NCBI GenBank assembly: GCA_025890175.1
Contig: JANPYM010000001.1
Span: 1,833,004 to 1,897,003, forward strand
Reading direction: 5' to 3'
Length of the DNA: 64,000 nt
DNA from: Ciborinia camelliae
Taxonomy: Eukaryota > Ascomycota > Leotiomycetes > Helotiales > Sclerotiniaceae
Shown here: piece by piece, positions 1-12,774 of the stretch
How positions within the stretch are numbered: the stretch's first letter is position 1
How the letters are laid out: each line of letters starts with the position of its first letter
Notes under the pieces: model-generated
Databases searched by the model: none
What the model saw: only the letters and a program-made list of their open reading frames with translations
What the model was told of the DNA's origin: nothing
Translations under genes and position numbers: made by a program

Positions 1-1692
1 GCTGCGAAGCTGCTTCCTCCAGAAGGTAGACATCCACAAAGTGACATCCATACGTGAAACTCGTGCCTGAGTCACCTAATGGGAGGGATCCAGACAAGTT
101 CAACGTCGTATTGGGTCGTTGTAGTGACAACAATGATCGATCACCTTCATCTATCGTCCAGATTTGATTATCGATACCTTGAGGCAATATCGCGTCTTCG
201 CCCGATGGCGGAAGAATATTGTTACGCTTCATAGACTGGATTTTTCTGATCAGCATAACTAATTCACCATGTTTTCATCGATTCTTACCATCGTTAGCTT
301 TTTCAAGCCAGATAAAATTGCTTGTCGTGCTTCCAAAGTATCATCGAGAGTGTTGTGCGGTGTATCTGCATTTCTTTGGTTCATCATCTCGGGACATTGG
401 GAAGCAATCTTTTCCATGAGCCAATATGCCTTGGCCAGGTTTGAATAAGATTGCTGACGAACAACAAAACTGTTCTGCTTTGCTCGATCTCTGATACTAC
501 TTTCCAGCTCGCATCGGCCTTTGAGAAACCACCATAAAGCACTTCTGACAAGCTCTTCTAGTGAGCATGATGAGAGTGATTTCAGTGACTCGGCTGAGAG
601 TCTGAATAATGTGAATAAATGCGAAGTGCGTCTAGCAAAATCAATTAGAGCATCCTCCCCTACAGCCATCGCCACGTCTTTCAAATCAAATGCTGGGGCT
701 CGATAGGGAGGAGGGGGAGTGTCAACCGCACTAGCGGATTTTGAAGCTACAGTTCTTGAAAATGATGAAGGACTCTCTTCCGCGACAGTCAGATTTGACT
801 TCTCACTATCGCTAGGTGTCTCTGGTCTCCCAAAAGGATTCATCGGTATTCCTGGCGAAGAGCTTAACTGTGTATTCTTCATCGCATTCAGATGAACTCC
901 TTCTCGCGGGGGAGAATTTTCGTTTGCTGTCAAAGCTGCCAGCGCGAGATCCCGTTCTTCAAAATGTCCTGACACCGCCCTTACCAATGCTTTGCCCTCT
1001 GAAGCACGCATCGCCGCTTCTGCCCTGGAAGTGAACGAACTATGCGATCCGGTCCTCGCATTACCATTATAACTCGCCTCGTTTCTTTGGTTCCTATAAG
1101 GCTGAGAAGGTTCGTTGTCTAGTGCAGAGTCTTGATCTGATATCGTTGGGAAGGCTGGTTGTGTATGTTGTAAAGGTCCAGGTCTAAACGTGTCTGGTTC
1201 CCTGAATTTATCGGCAGGTCCCTGTGAGCCATTGGCAGGGGGAGGACCTGGTCTTTGGTTTTGTTTCTGCGGAGATGTTGCAGATCTATTTCGCAGAGCT
1301 TCTGCAATATAGGCTGATGGTGAAGCACATTCATCACCTCCTTCCCCAATGACTTCTGGTTGTGCTTCTGTAAACCTCACAACCAATCCTTTCCTACTCC
1401 GTTTCGGGCTCGCAGATCCATTACGCCGGTCATTATTCACTTCGGCCGCAGTGGGCCATCGTCGTGCAGTGGATGTATCAATTCGTCCGAGGACAGGCGG
1501 TCGAGGAGGGGTATTCGAGGCTGCGGTGGATGAGGCAGTGTGCAGTTTATTGGTAGGTCCATAAAGAAAGTCGGATACCTCTTCTTCCGAGGATGGTTTC
1601 TTTTCCTTTTCCTTCCCGATCCCAAAAAATTTCCCCATCAAGCGACCCTTGAGCTGTTTATGTTCCAGCTCTTTCCTATCAGTTGCGTCCAT
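1..1692 (-). CDS. Conserved hypothetical protein, 3' end beyond window
   Basis: I do not recognise this protein. It starts at ATG 1690-1692 and reads open to residue 468 or so, where a 53-bp intron (236-288; donor GTAAGA, acceptor CAG on the minus strand) removes an in-frame stop; the next exon (1-235) then stays open to the window edge, so the C-terminus is missing. The first 330 residues are low-complexity, rich in Ser, Pro, Asn and Arg, and look disordered. A compact, helical, probably conserved part begins near residue 340 with a recognisable run LWWFLKGRCELE followed by a region rich in Gln, Ala and charged residues. No catalytic motif, signal peptide or membrane segment is visible. It is divergent from the tricalbin gene across 3.2 kb of intergenic DNA. 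Coding status is secure from length and composition; function is unknown. Confidence 0.8.
236..288 (-). other. Intron of the left-edge hypothetical gene
   Basis: Donor GTAAGA at 288 downward and acceptor CAG ending at 236 (minus strand). Splicing joins two codon-complete exons in phase 0 and skips an in-frame TAG; the downstream exon has no stop for 235 bases to the window edge. Confidence 0.7.
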
Positions 1693-1804
1693 CTTCCCAT
1701 TGACAACGATTTACTGAACCGTTGGAAATTGGGATCACGCACGCGACAATTAACGACGATAAAGCAATGAATCAAGAAATATTGATAAGACGATGAACTG
1801 TGAA

Positions 1805-2086
1805 TTAACGAAGAGGAATAAATTGCAATTGCGATTGCGATGAAACAATGTCATTGACAGTATGTACTTTGCACGCCCAAGACGCTTCAGGGTTATTTAT
1901 CCGGTCAGTATAATTAAGAAAGATAAGGTATCCTACAATCAAAATCAAAATTGCGACGAAAAATGAGGCACAGCCAAGGCCCAAGATGGTGATTGAAAAG
2001 GGCCCGTTTGACAGTTGAGAGCCAAAATATTGCTGCAACTGCAAGGGCGTCGTGGATCCTTACTTGGAACGTGTTTCAGGGGACAT
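1805..2086 (-). pseudogene. Possible small membrane-protein ORF broken by a stop
   Basis: From ATG 2084-2086 the minus strand encodes MSPETRSK and then TAA (2060-2062); the same frame continues open to 1805. Just after the stop it encodes a Gln-rich stretch and a roughly 28-residue hydrophobic run (SITILGLGCASFFVAILILI and onward) followed by polar residues, about 80 residues in all. A GTAAGG donor overlaps the stop, but the nearest acceptors are only 25-31 bp away, too close for a fungal intron. It could be a decayed single-pass membrane protein, a gene with a splice I cannot see, or chance. Low confidence. Confidence 0.2.
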
Positions 2087-2763
2087 TTTGCATTTATATC
2101 GGTGTATGAATGAATTTTAAAAAAAGTGTAAACTGTAAAGGCCTGCCCAGTGACTGCGACTCGTATCAAGTTTCCTTAATAAAGAAATGAATGAGCTTCA
2201 TTAATGGGGTGGAGACAGACAGCTCTTATATAATATAATCGTTCCATTGTAGGTATATCAATGAACAGAGTCAACAGACAACCAACATTGATATATATGA
2301 TTGAATGGGTGGCGAAGTTCAATTGAATTATTCGTAAGTTGGATAAAAAGTTTCCTACGCAGGCTGCGGACTGCGGCGAAGTAATATATAAACCGTTCAA
2401 TTGGGACTGTGTTGATTATTGGGATGGGTTTCCTATATAAAGAGGTTATCAACATGATCCGATCATCCAGCTGGTTTCCGGTTCAATCAATTGGTATTGA
2501 TTACAACATTTAGACTTCCTATATGAAGTTGTCAATATGCTGGCTGCCAGGTAGAGCCCAGTACTGTAATATGGATTTGATAATAGGTATACCGAGATAC
2601 CTACCAATGTATCGATAGGTAGGAGGTATAGGTATCCATATATCAGATTATTGTCAACGATAGATGGATTATCGTATCGGTACCTACGGCTCCAGATGTA
2701 TATAATGCATAGAACCTATGTACAGATACCTACGCAAATTCATCCCAGGTATGGTAGTTATAG

Positions 2764-2785
2764 ATATATATATATATATATATAT
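2764..2785. repeat. (AT)11 microsatellite
   Basis: Uninterrupted AT dinucleotide run of 22 bases in the intergenic region upstream of the tricalbin gene. Confidence 0.95.
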
Positions 2786-3294
2786 GTATTTGCCCACGGT
2801 GGTATCTGATCCTCTTGATCGGTCCTGAATATCACTTGAATCACGATTCACACGAGATTCACACGATTCGCAATCATCTTATCCAACCCCTCCATTATAA
2901 CAGACTTTAATAATCAAGTTAAAGTTTAATGCCACGCCTCTTGAATCTCCAGCCACACATTATTTTCCTATCTCAAATAGGGAATTCATCAGTGCCAACG
3001 CTAGAAACCCTGACTTTCCACATCTCTTCTCCCGAATATGCAGCTTAAAGCATCACCAAAAACCATCACCAATGACCAATGACCATCTTTGCAGCTACGA
3101 GGTACTGCGTGGTAGTGAGGACAGTAGCTATCATTTGGCCGTCCTACCGGTATCTCTTGCTGTATCCAGTCAACACCACATACGGAGATTATCGAAACAG
3201 CCAAAGTGTAATGAGAACACGGAGGAGATCACAATGAGCATCCTTTGGGGGGTGGAAGGAGAAGATGTTTTTAATATTATTCGGCATCTACGAG

Positions 3295-3316
3295 ATTATT
3301 ATTATTATTATTATTA
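3295..3316. repeat. (ATT)n microsatellite
   Basis: Seven uninterrupted ATT units plus a trailing A, intergenic. Confidence 0.95.
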
Positions 3317-3452
3317 GACTCCGACTCGACTCCGACTCCTAGAGTTAGTTACCTACCTTACCTACCTAGGTACCTACGTATGCTCGAACTCAAATTCAGC
3401 TGATTCCTACCTAATACCTACTAGGCTACTACTACGTAACGACGTCCCTTTA

Positions 3453-3484
3453 CCTACCTACCTACCTACCTACCTACCTACCTA
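3453..3484. repeat. (CCTA)8 microsatellite
   Basis: Eight CCTA units directly followed by GGTACC. It is the longest of many CCTA/TAGG clusters in this window; similar ones lie at 3340-3375, 3728-3748 (TAGG strand) and 25038-25065. Confidence 0.95.
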
Positions 3485-4857
3485 GGTACCTACCAAGGTA
3501 GCACAGACTCTAGTAGATACTTTGTACCCGCAATAATGCAAAGAATTTTGGTATGCTGGGTATGCAATGTGCACTGCACTGGGTGGGTGTGCACTGGGAC
3601 CTGGGTATATTATGCCATTTATGTATGTTCCCTGTACTGCTGAACTGAACACCAGGTACTCTCAGAAGAGGCCACTCTCAATTTCTCAAATCTCTGATTG
3701 TAAATTGATGTGCACAAGGATTACAAAGTAAGTAGGTAGGTAGGTAGGTGGTGGTAAAATATTATTTGATTATTTGATGCAGCAGATGTAGCTGATGTAG
3801 CTGTTGCAGCTGTTGTATTGGAAGTAGGAAGTACCAGCTGTTGTATAAGTACCAGTCCCTCAAGTGCTAGGCAGGTACAGAGGTACCTAGTGAGTTGTGA
3901 GTTGTGAGGAGCATGTTGTTACTGTGCTTCCATTGTAACTGTTGCACTTATAAATTAGAAAAAGAGAAAAAGAAATACATAATGATAATAATAATAAGAA
4001 GAACAATCATCCCACTATTGAATAGTAAAAAAAACCAACTCAAAATAGGTAATAATTATACTGCCCCGAGAATCTTTCCTTCATATTACCTACTATCTAT
4101 CTATTCATACTTTGTAAAGTCAAAAGTAAAGTAGATATTGTAACAAGGAATACCCATTCGATTTATTGACTACTCCATACAAGAAATGCCAACAAACAAA
4201 CCAAAAACATGCCCGAAAAATTTAAGAACAAAAAAAATTCAAGGCTTAATTGTGAATACCTCATACCTGCTTTTTCCTCAAACCCTTTTGGTCTTTGTCT
4301 GTCGTCATCTTCATCATCATTAATCGTTTATGGAAGATCAACTTCATTCTCTTTTAATTACATCTAACTTGGAACCTGACAGAGTACTACACGCTCTCTC
4401 ATTTTCAAAATTTTCAAAATTTTTCGCAAACATAGCTTCTTTTCAACCTCAAAAAACAATTCACAATTTAAAGCTCTGGATAACATATTTAAGGGTCGGT
4501 CGGTCTATGACCCATCCCTTTCAAGCTATCTCCAAATTACCCAATCTTTAGGTGGTTCAGATTGGTCAATTTAATTGAATCCATTCCCTATCTTACCTCC
4601 CGTGGCTTATAGCTTCTAGCTTCCCGCCGTCACCACAGTCTTTTATAGCTTACTCCACTTCCCCTGCCCGCCAAATCAGTCCAAATCAACTCTTGGACAT
4701 CTTGCATATAAGAACCTTCACCTTTTCTTTTTTTTTTCCGTCGACTATTCTTTCCAACGATTCATTGCGTCGTTGTCGGGTGAAATCAGCACTGTCATAA
4801 GTGTCAATTGGAGCTCGGCAACCTCAATTGGTCCGGACAACTAATACCATAGCAAAT

Positions 4858-7800
4858 ATGTCGACAACAAGGGGATTGGAGGGGGAGCTCAAACAACAGG
4901 GTGCAGTGGAAGCAGCACAAGATCCCAATAGCTCGGTAACGGCGGCAGATGCACAAGCAAAGATTGTGAATGAGAGTAAGAAAGCGGGCGTCCCGGCTTT
5001 CACTTTCGACCCAGATGCGAGTTCAGAGGCGAAGGCAGCACAGGCTCGGGCTGTAGGTTATATTCTCTTCACTCCTCGGGCATCTACTAATCTAAAAACC
5101 TGTGCAGCGTATTCCAGAAGGGTTTCATCATGAACACAAGTCCAAAGGTGTCGCAGTCGCTACAGATATTGATGATGGTTCACCGGGAGCTTACGACTTA
5201 CCACCCCCCTCTACTGCTGGAGCTGTCGCAGCTCCTGCAAACGGTGGCAAACAATCAGGTCAACCAGTAGCAAACGGACATATTGATGCGGATGAGGATG
5301 CGCGCTGGATCGAAAGAGCTGGTTGGGCTCCAAGATTTGGCACTGGGGATTCCGGCGAATCTATGGAAGGGGAAAGTCTCCTGGATCACCAAACTTGGGT
5401 AGAAGGCAGAATTGAAGATAAATTCTATGGCGGTAATTCGATTTCCAGTGTTATATTTGGTGTTCGAGCTAATTTTACATAGATTGGTATCAAAATACCG
5501 CAGTCATTATATTCGCATGTCTCTCCTCTTGGTTGGTAGCTACTCTTGGTGGAGGCCTCAGTTGGGTATTTATTATCATGGCGATATGTGGTACATACTA
5601 TAGGACCTCGATACGCCGAGTAAGACGCAACTTCCGCGACGATATCAATCGAGAGCTTGCGAAGAACAAACTAGAAACGGACACGGAAAGTTTGGAATGG
5701 ATGAACAGCTTTATGGTCAAGTTCTGGCCAATTTTTCAGCCTGTACTAGCCGAAACAGTCATCAACTCCGTTGACCAAGTATTAAGTACAGCAACCCCGG
5801 CGTTCTTGGATAGTCTTCGCATGAAGACATTCACCTTGGGTACCAAGCCACCTCGACTGGAGCACGTGAGAACATATCCAAAAGCAGAGGACGATATAGT
5901 ACTCATGGATTGGAAATTTAGCTTCACCCCAAATGATCATGCGGACATGACTGCTCGCCAGATCAGGAATAAGGTCAACCCAAAAGTTGTCCTTGAAATT
6001 AGAATTGGAAAAGCAATGATCAGTAAAGGTCTAGATGTTATCGTGGAGGACATGGCTTTCTCGGGTCTGATGCGTGTCAAGATCAAGCTTCAAATTCCAT
6101 TTCCTCATGTGGAAAAAATCGAGATTTCATTTCTGGAAAAACCTAGTAAGTATTGCTTTCCTTGTTTTTGGCCTCTCATGAAAGCTCGCGGTTCACATGC
6201 GAAGTTGCTCAACATGTTGGCCGCAAGCTGGAATGCCGTCAAGATGTCTATACCTCAATATATATATTTCACGGACTCTTTGTGGGCCTTTTAGACTGAC
6301 TTGTTAAAAGCAATCGATTATGTATGCAAACCTCTTGGAGGTGAAACACTTGGATTCGATATCAATTTCATACCTGGACTTGAAAGTTTTATTTTGGAGC
6401 AGATTCACGCGAATATTGGACCGATCATGTATGCGCCAAATGTGTTCCCAATTGAGGTCGCGAAAATGTTGTCTGGATCTGCTGTTGATCAGGCTATTGG
6501 TGTATTGGCTGTCACTCTTCACGGTGCCCAAGGTCTCAAGAATCCTGACAAATTTGCTGGAACACCGGATCCATATACTGTCCTCTCTATCAACAATGGC
6601 GCCCCTCTAGCACAAACTAAGATCATCAAAGAAAATGCGAATCCCAAATGGAACGAAACCAAATACGTTATCCTTACATCTTTTACCGAGAGCCTCACGA
6701 TGGCTATTTTTGATTACAACGAATATCGAAAAGATAAAGAACTCGGTACGGCTACTTTCCCGTTGGAGAGGGTACAAGAGGTCACAGAATATGAGAACGA
6801 ACAGCTTGAGGTATTGGCGAATGGCAAGGCACGTGGTCTGTTATCTGCGGATCTGCGATTCTTTCCCGTCCTCGAAGGACGAGCTCTCCCAGATGGTACA
6901 ACTGAACCACCTCCTGAATCTAACACTGGTATTGCTCGTTTCTGTGTTGAACAAGCTAAAGACCTCGACGGTACCAAGAGTCTTATTGGCCAGCTCAACC
7001 CTTATGCTGTGCTTTTACTAAACAACAAGGAAATCCATGTTACAAGAAAATTGAAGAGGACGAACAACCCTATCTGGGACAATGGATCTAAGGAAATTCT
7101 TATCACCGATAGAAAGACTGCTACTTTCGGTCTTGTCATCAAGGATGATCGAGAGCTCGGTACCGATCCAATTCTTGGCACATATCAAATCAAGCTCAAC
7201 GACATGCTAAACTTGATGGAGAAGGGCCAAGAGTGGTACACGCTTGCTGGTGCCAATTCTGGCAGAGCTAAGCTGACGCTGCAATGGAAGCCAATCGCAT
7301 TGCAAGGTGTGGGCGCAGGTACTGGCGGCTATATTACACCTATCGGTGTCATGAGGTTTCATTTCAAGAATGCGAGAGATCTCCGAAACCTCGAAACGTT
7401 GGGTAAATCTGACCCTTACGTCAGGGTGCTCTTATCTGGAATAGAGAAGGCTCGAACAGTGACATTCCAGAATAATCTCAACCCAGATTTCGATGAAGTG
7501 GTATATGTGCCCGTACACAGTGTTAGGGAGAAGTTGACTTTAGAAGTTATGGATCAAGAAACTATGAACAGTGATCGTACCTTGGGATCGATTGAAATAC
7601 TTGCTTCCGACTACGTTCGACAGCTTGAGAATGGAGAATTTATCGTTCATGATGAGAAAGTTCCCCAGGCCGATGGATTGCGCATTCATGGAAAGGGCTC
7701 CCCAAAAGGAATACTCAATTATACTGCGGCATTCTACCCATGTTTGAACGTTGCAGATCCCGAAGACGAAGAAAAAGCCAAGGAAGAGGCCGCCCGCAAA

Positions 7801-9726
7801 GCGTCTTCGGAGACAGGTCGCATAACTGGTATGGAAAATGGCGTTAAAAAGGACGAGGAGAATGGGGACGGTTCGGAAAAGCCTACCAGATCTTCGAGTG
7901 AATCTGCCATGGCAGCAAAGCTTGCCGAGGGTGTGCAGGAGCAAGAAGAAACTACGAAAGAAAAGCAACTTCCCAAGATCCATCTTACACCCGAAGAATT
8001 ACTCAAGTATGAGTCTGGTCTTATTATTTTCAAGATAATTGATTGCGACCTCGCCCGAAGTAATGTCCACGTGGAAGTCGTTGTTGATGATATGGCATTC
8101 CCATCATATTCGTCCTCCACAATAAAAACGAAGAAAATGACCGTGGACGAGATTGGCGATTGCTTTGTTCGCGAACTCGATTTCTCTAAGATCACCATAC
8201 GTCTCCGAGAAAAGCAGAGCAAAGGGGACGAGAAGAAAGACTCAACCATTGCCCGCCTGAGTGGAGAGACACTAGCTACCCTTAAGCAGTGCCTCAACAA
8301 CCCTACCATGTAAGTTCAACTCCCATCAATATTCCTTCCTCTTTCGAGACCCCAACATTAGGCAACTACTAACCCTTCTAATAGACTCAAGCTTAGAGAC
8401 GAGGAAGGTAACACAAGTAATATCAAGGTTTCACTTAAGTATATTCCAGTCAAGATGGATTTGGACCCAAGCGAGAGCATCAATAATATGGGTAAACTTC
8501 GAGTAGATGTACTAGATGCTGCCGACCTTCCATCTGCGGACCGCAATGGCTTCTCTGATCCATATTGCAAATTTGAGTTCAATGGTAACTCAGTGTTCAA
8601 GACTAAAGTCCAGAAGAAGACTCTACATCCAGCTTGGAATGAATTTTTTGAGCTCGATGTACCTTCAAGAACAGCTTCGCAATTTATTTGCAATGTTATG
8701 GATTGGGACTTTGGTGACAAGGCCGACTTCCTTGGCAAAGCTGAAATTAATCTGAATCTTTTGGAGCCATTCAAGCCAAAGGAAATGAACTTGGCTCTGG
8801 AAGGCAAATCGGGGTCCATCCGTCTACGCTTGCTCTTCCGCCCAGACTACGTGACGAGGTCGAGACAAGGAAGCTCGACATTTTCTGGTACATTTGCCAC
8901 ACCAGGCAAAATTGTTACTGGAGTCGCAGGAGCTCCAATCAAGGGTGTTGGCTTCGCCGCACACGGTGTTGGCAAAGGAGCTTCATTCATCCGACACGGT
9001 TTCAAAAGCAAGAAGAAGGACGAAGAAGAAGTTAATGGCAGCGCTACTACCGAATTAGAGAACGATATTCCCGTGACCAATGGTACTGGTGGGCTAAGGC
9101 GCGCGAGTGGTCTCCCAGGCTCAGCAGTAGCAATCCCCGAAATCAACCCTCCGGTGACTCCTCCAGGAGAACCGCATCATGGACGAACTAAGTCCTTCGG
9201 GGCGGCCTCGGGGCACTCTGGTATGTTTGGTTCTCCTTCTGGTACAGGCGGGCCTATGGGTATTGCAAACTTCACAATTGTATCTGCATCCGGATATCCG
9301 CCTTCTTCAAGCGTTATGGTTTATGTTAAATCGCTTGGTGCCAAGCCTAAAGTCATTCACAAGACTGATCATCTCAAATCCCCCACTGGCACTGTAATCT
9401 TCAATGAGAAGAAGGAAAGCTTCAAATGCACCACTTCCGCAGATGCGACCTTCCAAGTCTCGGTCAAAGCACACAATACATTCGGCTCGGATGATGATCT
9501 TGGTGAGGGGGCTCTCGTCGTAGATGAAACCGGCACAATGCAAGAGAAGCAAATCCGTTGTGGGGCAGGTCACATCACGGTAAAATCTAATTTCATCATG
9601 AACTCTACCGAGAACGGAACGGAGAGTCCAAAGACTCGTTCAGGTTTCGGAAGAAGTCTACTCAGCAAGAAAGAAACTGGCCGAACGAGCAGAGATATCA
9701 CACCAGTTGGCACCCACGGCTCCTGA
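4858..9726 (+). CDS. Tricalbin-like ER-plasma membrane tether (SMP and C2 domains)
   Basis: Five exons: 4858-5052, 5108-5432, 5483-6145, 6311-8309, 8385-9726, giving 1507 residues; all junctions agree in phase and have GT-AG ends. After an acidic N-terminus, residues about 174-215 form a membrane hairpin (DWYQNTAVIIFACL onward) as in yeast Tcb1-3. Residues about 242-448 match the lipid-carrying SMP domain. C2 domains begin near 457, 602, 740 and 1095, with typical SDPY/TPDPY calcium-loop motifs; a further C2-like module covers about 1354-1470. A charged, disordered linker (Lys/Glu rich) lies between the third and fourth C2. Tricalbins anchor in the ER and bind plasma-membrane lipids, moving lipids at contact sites. 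The start is the first ATG that gives a phase-0 first exon; a GTG upstream at 4801 was not used. Intron 3 (6146-6310, 165 bp) is unusually long for this gene. Confidence 0.93.
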
Positions 9727-10905
9727 TAGGATAAAATATGGGGGCCTATACTAATTGGCAGATTGGGATGGATGATACATTTCTGGTGAACGTAAGGAGG
9801 GACATGATATCCTCTTTCCTGTCTGTTTTCGGGGGAGTGGCAGGAGGTTAAAATTGTACGATTGAATTCCTTTCTATTCTTCTTAATCTTTAGGGGATGG
9901 GGATACTATGGCGGAGAACATCCCGCTATTTCCTACCGTATTTGACGAATTTCCTTGACTTGCTTAACATGTCATGTTGTGTAAAAGAAAAATCAAATGC
10001 AAATGCAAACCAAATTTTTATATCTAAATTAAAATGAGTAATTTAATTCTCTTCCTCTTCTTCGATACTCCTCTCTTTTCTTGCAGCTTTTTTATCTTGA
10101 ATATAAAATAATAAAACAGAACATAATATAATATATAATATATATTCTCATAAAGTACAAACTAAATCTGCTAATGAATCATGATGCAGCAAATTCATAA
10201 CTGAACTCTGGAGTATGCAAATACACCTGGGCAGGGTTATATAAAGTTAAAGGAGCCTTGAATGTTGATTCGACTCTACCAACCATCAACCACCAACCAC
10301 TAAATAAATAGCTTAATAAGCTAACGGGACCGGGACCTACTTTTAGTACACGTACAGATACATTCTGCAACTGCAACTGCAACTGCAACTGCAAACCAGA
10401 TTTTGTCATTCCAAGGTTATCCTTGTCCTGCTTGTTGAACTCATACCTACTGTCATACATATTGATTTTCGTCTACTATTTGTACTAGGGAAAGTTATTG
10501 AAAAATTGATGCAAAAAAGTAAGAAGTAGTATAAGAAGGAGTATAAGAAGTAGGACAAGTAGAACAGGCTCCTTTCCTTTCCTCTCAATTGCAATTGCAA
10601 TCGCGGAGAAGTGATCCATCGTGAAAATTTCAAACCTCTGACCTCTGACGTAATAGTTTGGAAAAAAACTGTTACCCTACGGAGTATTCCCAAACTAGAC
10701 CTTTCCCCCGCGCCACACTTCAATTCCTATTATATAATTTATTCCTACCCCGCAATATTCTGTTCCGAACTTATATGTAACCACGAGGATTGAAACCGCC
10801 CCCGCCCTCGCCTTTTATTCCTTATATAAGTATAAGTGCAAGGACCTGCCCGTGAGAGAATCGACAATTGACATTCTACTGGGGAAAAGGTAGGAAAATC
10901 AAAAG
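9727..10905. other. Intergenic region, tandem genes
   Basis: 3' flank of the tricalbin gene and 5' flank of the MFS gene. It holds AT-rich DNA and a (CTGCAA)5 repeat at 10365-10394. No ORF with coding character was found. Confidence 0.7.
10365..10394. repeat. (CTGCAA)5 hexanucleotide repeat
   Basis: Five perfect tandem CTGCAA units, intergenic, about 510 bp upstream of the MFS transporter start. Confidence 0.95.
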
Positions 10906-12774
10906 ATGTCACTTTCCCAGAGAGTAACATCTTTCGAATCTCTGTCTCCGGAAAGAGGCAGATCACCAGCTGGTTCGCAGCGTAGAAAGTTAAGCTTTAG
11001 TCCCTTGCCTGGAAATTGGGGCGATGAGTTGGAGCCGGAACAACATGTGGTGGAGGAGATAGAGACGGTGGCGGCTTTTGAGGTCTCAAAGGGGAAGCGA
11101 ATATGTAAGTGATGCCTGTTTGTGGTGAGGTAAGGTGTCTTGTTGGCTTAAGACATCCTCACACTTTCATCTGATGTTTTGGAGCAATTGATTGAAAATG
11201 AACTGATTGAACTTTCAACCATAGTACAAGTTGCAATTGCAGTAGTATATTGCCTCTTCGCGGCCGGTATAGTGTTCGGGTATGCAGCTCTCAAACCAGT
11301 CCTTATCCGCGAAGGTGTATATCGAGAATATTGTACGGAAGATGAGCTGAAAGAAGGCGTGCGAACTTGCTTTGAGCAGGAGATCCACTTGAACTTGATG
11401 TTCACAATCGCTGCTGTTGGAACAAACGTTGCAGCTTTACCCATTGGTTCTATCCTGGATAATTTTGGCCCCAGAGTAGCCGGCATAATAGGGAGCATTT
11501 TCTTGGCGGTTGGGGCTGCACTATTTGCTTTTGCTGAGGAGTTGCCTTTCGATGGATTCATTCCTGGATACTTGCTGTTGGCCCTTGGAGGGGCTTTCTT
11601 CTTGATCACCTCTTACCAGCTTTCGAATACTTTTCCCAAACATTCTGGTTTGATCTTGGCTCTCTTGACTGGTAAGTAATGTATATTCTGCCTCTGTCGT
11701 TGAATCAGACCTGACGATTCTCAAGGTGCCTTTGACACCTCCAGTGCACTCTTCCTCGTATATCGAATCATGTATCAATGGAGTGATGGCACTTTCCACA
11801 TCAAACAGTTCTTTCTCATGTACCTGGTTGTGCCGGTTTTCATTCTTGTGGCACAAATATTCGTTATGCCATCGCAATCGTACAAGACCGTAGGCGAAAT
11901 GGTTAAACAAGTTGAAGACGAGGATTTGTTCGACGATCAGATGGACGAAACCACTGCTCTCCTCCGCGAAGAACGTCGCCAGCGTCGTGCATCCGTTGTC
12001 TCAGAAATAACGGAAATTTTGGGTGCCAAACCAGGCAGTAAACAAGTTAAACTAGAAGAACGCAAGAACAAGATCTCCGGAGTGTGGGGAGTGTTACACG
12101 GCAAGACTGTAGTACAGCAAATCCTATCTCCATGGTTCGTACTTATCACACTCTTCACTGTCATCCAAATGACACGCATCAATTTCTTCGTCGCTACCAT
12201 TCGTCCACAATACGAATACCTACTCCATTCCTATGACAAAGCCGTCGAAGTCAACACCTTCTTCGATCTAGCCCTTCCATTAGGAGGCGTCCTCTCAATC
12301 CCTTTCATCGGCGTAATTCTCGACAACGCCAGTACCACTTTTGTTCTCTCCCTCCTCGTTACCATTGCCACCACGATAGGCGTCCTCGGCATGCTCCCCC
12401 TTTCCTGGGCCGCATATGCCAATATCTCCCTTTTTGTCCTCTATCGCCCCTTCTACTATACTGCTGTATCCGATTACTCAGCCAAAGTCTTTGGATTCCG
12501 TACTTTCGGTACAGTATACGGGTTAATCGTCTGCCTAGCCGGCTTACTCAATTTCAGTCAAAGCGGATTGGATGCATTACTCCATAAAGTCTTTAACGAG
12601 AATCCAATACCAATCAATGGGATGTTGATGGGTTCAGCATTAGTGGTAGGAATTATCCTCTGTACGTTTGTAGGATGGAAGGCGTACACGATAAAGAGAG
12701 ATGGATTGAAAATTGAGGCGGAACATGCAAGGGAAGTGATTATGCCTGGTGCACAAAATCCGGAAAGGTTATAA
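10906..12774 (+). CDS. MFS transporter, Fmp42/SLC43-like
   Basis: Three exons, 10906-11104, 11225-11671 and 11726-12774, encode 564 residues; both introns (120 and 54 bp) join in phase. The polar N-terminus (about 65 residues, Ser/Pro/Arg rich) precedes a first membrane helix (VAIAVVYCLFAAGIVFGYAA). The layout is six helices, a long charged cytoplasmic loop (about residues 270-350, KQVEDEDLFDDQMDETTALL), then six more. The sequence type resembles yeast Fmp42 and animal SLC43 amino-acid transporters (motifs GPRVAG after helix 2 and SDYSAKVFGFRTFG in the second half). Substrate cannot be read from sequence; amino-acid transport is inference from family. The membrane could be plasma membrane or vacuole. 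Confidence 0.87.

Larger units (their letters stand above)
1693..4857. other. Intergenic region, divergent promoters, microsatellites
   Basis: No convincing gene. AT-rich DNA with several simple repeats (listed separately), many TAGGTA/TACCTA words between 2580 and 3900, and a long pyrimidine-leaning stretch upstream of the tricalbin start. A minus-strand open stretch at 1805-2086 encodes a strong hydrophobic segment but has an in-frame TAA (see separate entry). Confidence 0.6.

Noticed and set aside
6146..6310. Possible gene end at 6294 (TAG) within the tricalbin region
   Set aside because: The stop lies inside a 165-bp intron; splicing restores the conserved KPTIDYVCKP junction in phase.
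7540..8309. Minus-strand open frames of 147 and 191 codons inside the tricalbin gene
   Set aside because: Antisense shadows of a well-supported coding exon; composition follows the sense codons.
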